The notes below the pieces were generated by a model that made no database searches, was not told where the DNA came from, and was given only the letters and a program-made list of their open reading frames with translations. From the NCBI GenBank assembly GCA_037957365.1, contig JARHVA010000666.1, positions 3,002,501-3,066,500 on the forward strand: a DNA stretch of 64,000 bases, in the 5' to 3' direction. Below, one piece after another: positions 60,150-64,000 of this stretch; the first letter of the stretch is position 1, and every line of letters starts with the position of its first letter. The stretch is from Torreya grandis. Its lineage: Eukaryota; Streptophyta; Pinopsida; Cupressales; Taxaceae. Both the position numbers and the translations under genes were made by a program.

Positions 60150-61300
60150 ACTATATTGCTTGATGGGGTTAACTTTATAAATTAGGGAGAGATGAAATGA
60201 TGCATATATGTGTGATAGAAAATGAACGCACATAAGTAATATGTGAATACCATGAAAGCATTGTTTGGGGACACTATGTAAGAGAGGAAACTATGTTCAA
60301 TATGTTTTTGATTGTGTAATTATGGCCAATATTGTACAAGGATACAAAGGAGTATGCATAAAAATGTGACATTTTATAAAGGATTGTAAAACCCAATAGA
60401 AAAAATGACATTCCATTGATCTCAATCATTATATAAGAACCATTAAATAAATGTGAAATGAATTTTTGGGTCTAAATAACATTATCACTTGCCACAATGG
60501 TATAATTTATATCATAATTTTAATGATTATTTAACAATATGGGTTTAGAATGCAACTACAAAGGATTCTACATCAAAAACTATAGTAAGATTATTGCATG
60601 ATAATATTATAACAAGATATGGGTTTACTCTTAGTTTTAAAAGTGATAAAGGGACTCATTTTCTTATGGTAATGGTGCACATTATATTACAAGAGTTCAT
60701 GGTTGTGCATCATAAAACATCATATCTTCTAAAATATAATGGTAATGTGGATACCTTTGATAATATTTTGCGAAAAATATTCACAAATATATGTGATGTT
60801 AGGCATAAATATTGGGATGATAGATTTTTAGTTGTGTTTCAGCTTATAGGACAATGTATAAACAAATAATTACACTCCATTCTTATTATTTTATGGAAGA
60901 GAGGAAATACTACTAGTTGAATTATTAATACCATCATTAAATATTGCATGTATAGGAGGATTATAATAATGTGCATAAATTGATAATAGATGGGTGGGGT
61001 TATTGCACTTGGATAAAAATAGCTTACTAGCATATTGGAATTAAAGGTGAGAGAAGGTATGTCATAAGGTTTGGCACTAGAAGCACCTTATAAGTAAGAA
61101 ATTGTGTGTGGGTGCTAATATGTTGTTGTATGACACCAAATATGTAAGACAAGAAGGAAATATCCATAATCGATGGATGGGACCATATGTGATTCATCAC
61201 ATTTTGGAAACTGGTGCATGTAAACTACACACATTGGATGGTGAACTATTATAAGGAAATTTTAATGTAAGTAGGCCAAATCCTCCTTTATAATCACCAT
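60150..61300 (+). pseudogene. Ty3/gypsy integrase relic
   Basis: The zinc end reads ICEYHESIVWGHYVREET (H and H of HHCC) and later KCDIL, where the second Cys of CxxC is lost. CEMNFWV near 60,455 stands for the WxMDFVG first-Asp block, with Asp changed to Asn. A 91-codon open stretch (60,594-60,869) then covers the rest of the core: ITRYGFTLSFKSDKGTHF keeps the second Asp, QEFMVVHHKTS follows, and the Glu helix reads NVDTFDNIL with Asp for Glu. The C-terminal end at 61,130-61,290 reads NRWMGPYVIHHILETGACKL and LDGELL, a clear GPY/F module. Two of three catalytic residues are changed, so it is inactive. Confidence 0.88.
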
Positions 61301-61920
61301 GAAAAGGTGTATTTTTTATGGTCACTCACCATGATAAAATGTAACATAAAAAATTCTAGTACTTTTATATTTTTCCTACATTAATATGTTTTTTTGGTTT
61401 GTGTAATAAGTGCATATTATCTTGTAAATCCAGTTTCGTGAGTCAAGTGGAAAATCTATATATATCATTATGAAAGATGTCTAAGTATATCTAGGTGGGG
61501 TAATCATGCATAGTGGATTTATGTAAATAACAGAGTTTTTACTCCATGAAAAACTAAAAAAATACAAATTCCCAAGGAAACTAAGAACATGAATAATGTG
61601 CAAGTGGACTTATCACATACTTTTTGTGGGAGAATAAGAAATTCAGAGTGTATAGCAAAAAAATTTAAAAATTTATGCAAAAAGGAATAAGATAAGGATG
61701 GGTAGGAAGAGGTTTGTGCATAATGTGAAAGGGGGTAGTAGTGTATGTATACATAAGAGTGGGGATAAATAAGATGTGCATCATATGGGTGGGCATGCCA
61801 AAATAAGAAGATGCATAATAAAAAAAGTGTTTTATTTACTTTGTGATTAACGCAATAAAAATAAGATAAAATTACTAAAATTTATATTGTTTGAAATATG
61901 ATATTAACCATACAAATATG
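61301..61920 (+). other. Post-integrase spacer
   Basis: Non-coding stretch between the end of integrase and the polypurine tract, normal for plant gypsy elements. No feature seen. Confidence 0.45.
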
Positions 61921-61923
61921 AAT

Positions 61924-61939
61924 GCTAAAGGGGAGAGTG
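61924..61939 (+). other. Polypurine tract and 3' LTR start
   Basis: CTAAAGGGGAGAG followed at once by TGATATTTAACT, the expected junction into a 3' LTR, about 630 bp after integrase. The LTR end and the 5' partner were not found. Confidence 0.6.
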
Positions 61940-64000
61940 ATATTTAACTTATAAAATTTATAGTTGACAAAATAAGGTAAAATAAATGCACTTAGAAAAT
62001 TATTTATTTATGTTGGTCACTACCTTTGCATAGTCTCTAAAAAATTTATGTATTAGCTAGGTGACTACCCAAATCAACAAAAAAGATCTTGAAACCTACC
62101 CAAACACGGTTGGTGAAGGTTAGACCCCTATAATAGTTGATATTGTCTAGGCTCTATTAGTACTATCCTAGTTCACTTTGTAGGTTAGTGTCACCTCATA
62201 TCAATGTGCCTACACCTATATATGACTTATACATATTTACTTACCCTCAATATCATGCATTGATTGATCTTTGATATTCCTCTTCTTGCCTTGAAACTTG
62301 AATCACACTTTCAACTAAGATTGAATTATAAAAATAGATTAAAGAGATGGGTTAGACATCTCCATACACTCCTTGTTGAGAGAATAATAATTTCATACAT
62401 TTCAATGCTCTAAATAGGCATCAAAGCATACATATTTATCCCACTTTGGTGTGTTTTCACCATCATGATTGTGACCTAATGTAATATAATGCTTGGATTT
62501 TGAATCTTGACAATATGTAACTTTGACATTGTGTTTGTATTTGTACTTGGCTCCAAGGATACTCCTTTGAGGGGTATATATATGTGTATTTTTTTTATAA
62601 TGTCTTAAGGTATTTATATTGGAATTCTCAATGTAGATGATAGGTAGAGAGTGAATAACTAAATAATTTAAAAGTAAGTATGACTTTGGGATTGATTTAT
62701 ATCTAGATGACTCTCTGATATTTGCCCCCACAATTAACACATGAAACTTTTTTAGGCAAACATAATAGAGATATGTAAATTTGAAAATTAGTTGTTGAGG
62801 CTTTCTAGACACTATCGGTAGAGGTGAACACATGGAAAATTATAACTATCCAACTATTTATTATACTATCATGAGAGGGAAAATTAATGATCTATAATAT
62901 GGTGATAGTCTGCTTAGGATCTTAGAGTGATATTGCATAGATTGGGTTGATTAGGAATATGTATATTGGTTAATTGGGTTATCCAAGATGATAAGTTGAT
63001 AGAGAGATATTGAAAAGTTTGCATAAGATTAAAATGTGCATTCACAAGTCCAAGTATGTCAAGATATGTCAAAATTGATGTTTTAAGTGTCTGGTACCAA
63101 ATTTAAGTGTTTATAAATGCCCCCTTTAGTACAGTATTGAAAATTATAGATTAAAAAATAATTGAATAAACTTGGTACATGTGATTAACCACATTTTGTA
63201 TTGATAGGTATGCCCCAATTAATCCATGTAAACATACAAGGAAACATGTATATATCAATTTCCACTCATTATACAAAATATAAAATAACTTAGATCAATG
63301 GAACATTTTAAATTAAAACTTTGAAGAATAAATACACATAAGTGCACGTGAACCAAGCTGCCATTTGTTGCATTTTTTTTAGATAATTCCATGGGGTGAT
63401 TATGCCCCAAGGATATGCCACTACTAAAACCATGAGTTGAAAAGTATAAATGCCTCATTCCCCATTGGATATGAAAAAGTGTTATAATTTTAGCACCATA
63501 GAAACCTCAACTTCACTACTTTGAATATCATCAAAATTATTTTTCTGGAAGCCAAAAATAGGTTTGTATATAAAGGTGGAGCCCTAGAATAAGTTTATAT
63601 GTAAATTGAAACACTGAATCAACTCATGCAAATAGATTTTAGATCCAAATTTATTATGTAGTGTTATTTTCCCCCATCAATACACATCATATAACTATAT
63701 ATTAGTTACATGAACAACATTCTTTCCATACATGTGATCCATGTGTACTTCAAAGTGATATAAAATGACATAATATATTTTTCAATCTATGTAATTTGAT
63801 AAATTTGCTTAATTGGGCCCATATAATTTATCTCAAGATATCATATAATATCCCATTTTTCCTTCAAAATCATGTAGAATGTCCCTTGGCCCCATATAAA
63901 TCACATAATTTGATTCAAAATATGAACTATTTATTTGTCATGGATTGAATCTCTAAGGCAAGCCCACTATATGCCCCTTATTAATATGATATATGAAGCA
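61940..64000. other. Putative 3' LTR and unrecognised DNA
   Basis: The first kilobase or so is probably the 3' LTR of the gypsy element. The minus-strand 143-codon frame 62,402-62,833 lies in it and matches no family I know. The last kilobase shows nothing supported. Confidence 0.35.

Noticed and set aside
62402..62833. 143-codon minus-strand frame
   Set aside because: Unrecognised, and lies in the probable 3' LTR of the plus-strand gypsy element; likely chance.

Overview
The window is AT-rich, CpG-poor nuclear plant DNA made almost wholly of decayed, nested retroelements. Read codon by codon, I recognise no intact host gene and no rRNA, tRNA or CRISPR. The element families are those of land plants: Ty1/copia with an initiator-Met tRNA primer site, Ty3/gypsy of Tat-like type, and a DUF4283/zinc-knuckle LINE ORF1. 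Transposons that decay by C-to-T change rather than being deleted suggest a large, slowly purged genome such as a gymnosperm. That is inference; no species can be named.

Layout. 1-2,580: AT-rich DNA with a (TA)n tract and a 17 x 21-bp minisatellite. 2,588-10,150: plus-strand Ty3/gypsy wreck (gag, protease, RT, integrase) whose RNase H position is filled by about 2 kb of unrelated DNA. 10,150-12,905: an unrecognised ORF, then a LINE ORF1 relic. 12,905-22,300: mostly unrecognised, with short-motif repeat blocks and one GC-richer island. 22,560-25,010: minus-strand Tat-like gag-protease relic. 25,010-34,330: unrecognised DNA with minisatellites, sequence shared with the 52-kb region, and a possible minus-strand primer site.

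34,332-43,325: a short gag-only element in the form LTR-internal-LTR-internal-LTR. Each internal region shows a G-patch-like motif and a CCHC knuckle remnant. Its first LTR is split by a much younger non-autonomous Ty1/copia element (34,397-38,794) with equal-length 1,176-bp LTRs, a perfect 5-bp target duplication, a primer binding site, a polypurine tract and a dense cluster of ACCGACGTCGGT-like palindromes.

43,326-49,707: unrecognised DNA, microsatellites, a 51-bp minisatellite and a possible gag end. 49,708-56,831: a minus-strand LARD-like element (two LTRs of about 1.15 kb around 4.8 kb of non-coding DNA rich in TTGAC repeats), nested in a plus-strand Ty3/gypsy element. That host element resumes with protease, RT (FDD kept), RNase H and integrase at 57,100-61,300 and a polypurine tract and 3' LTR start near 61,930. 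61,940-64,000 is LTR-like or unrecognised.

The only element with all its terminal signals intact is the young copia derivative. It lacks working pol, so it could move only in trans.
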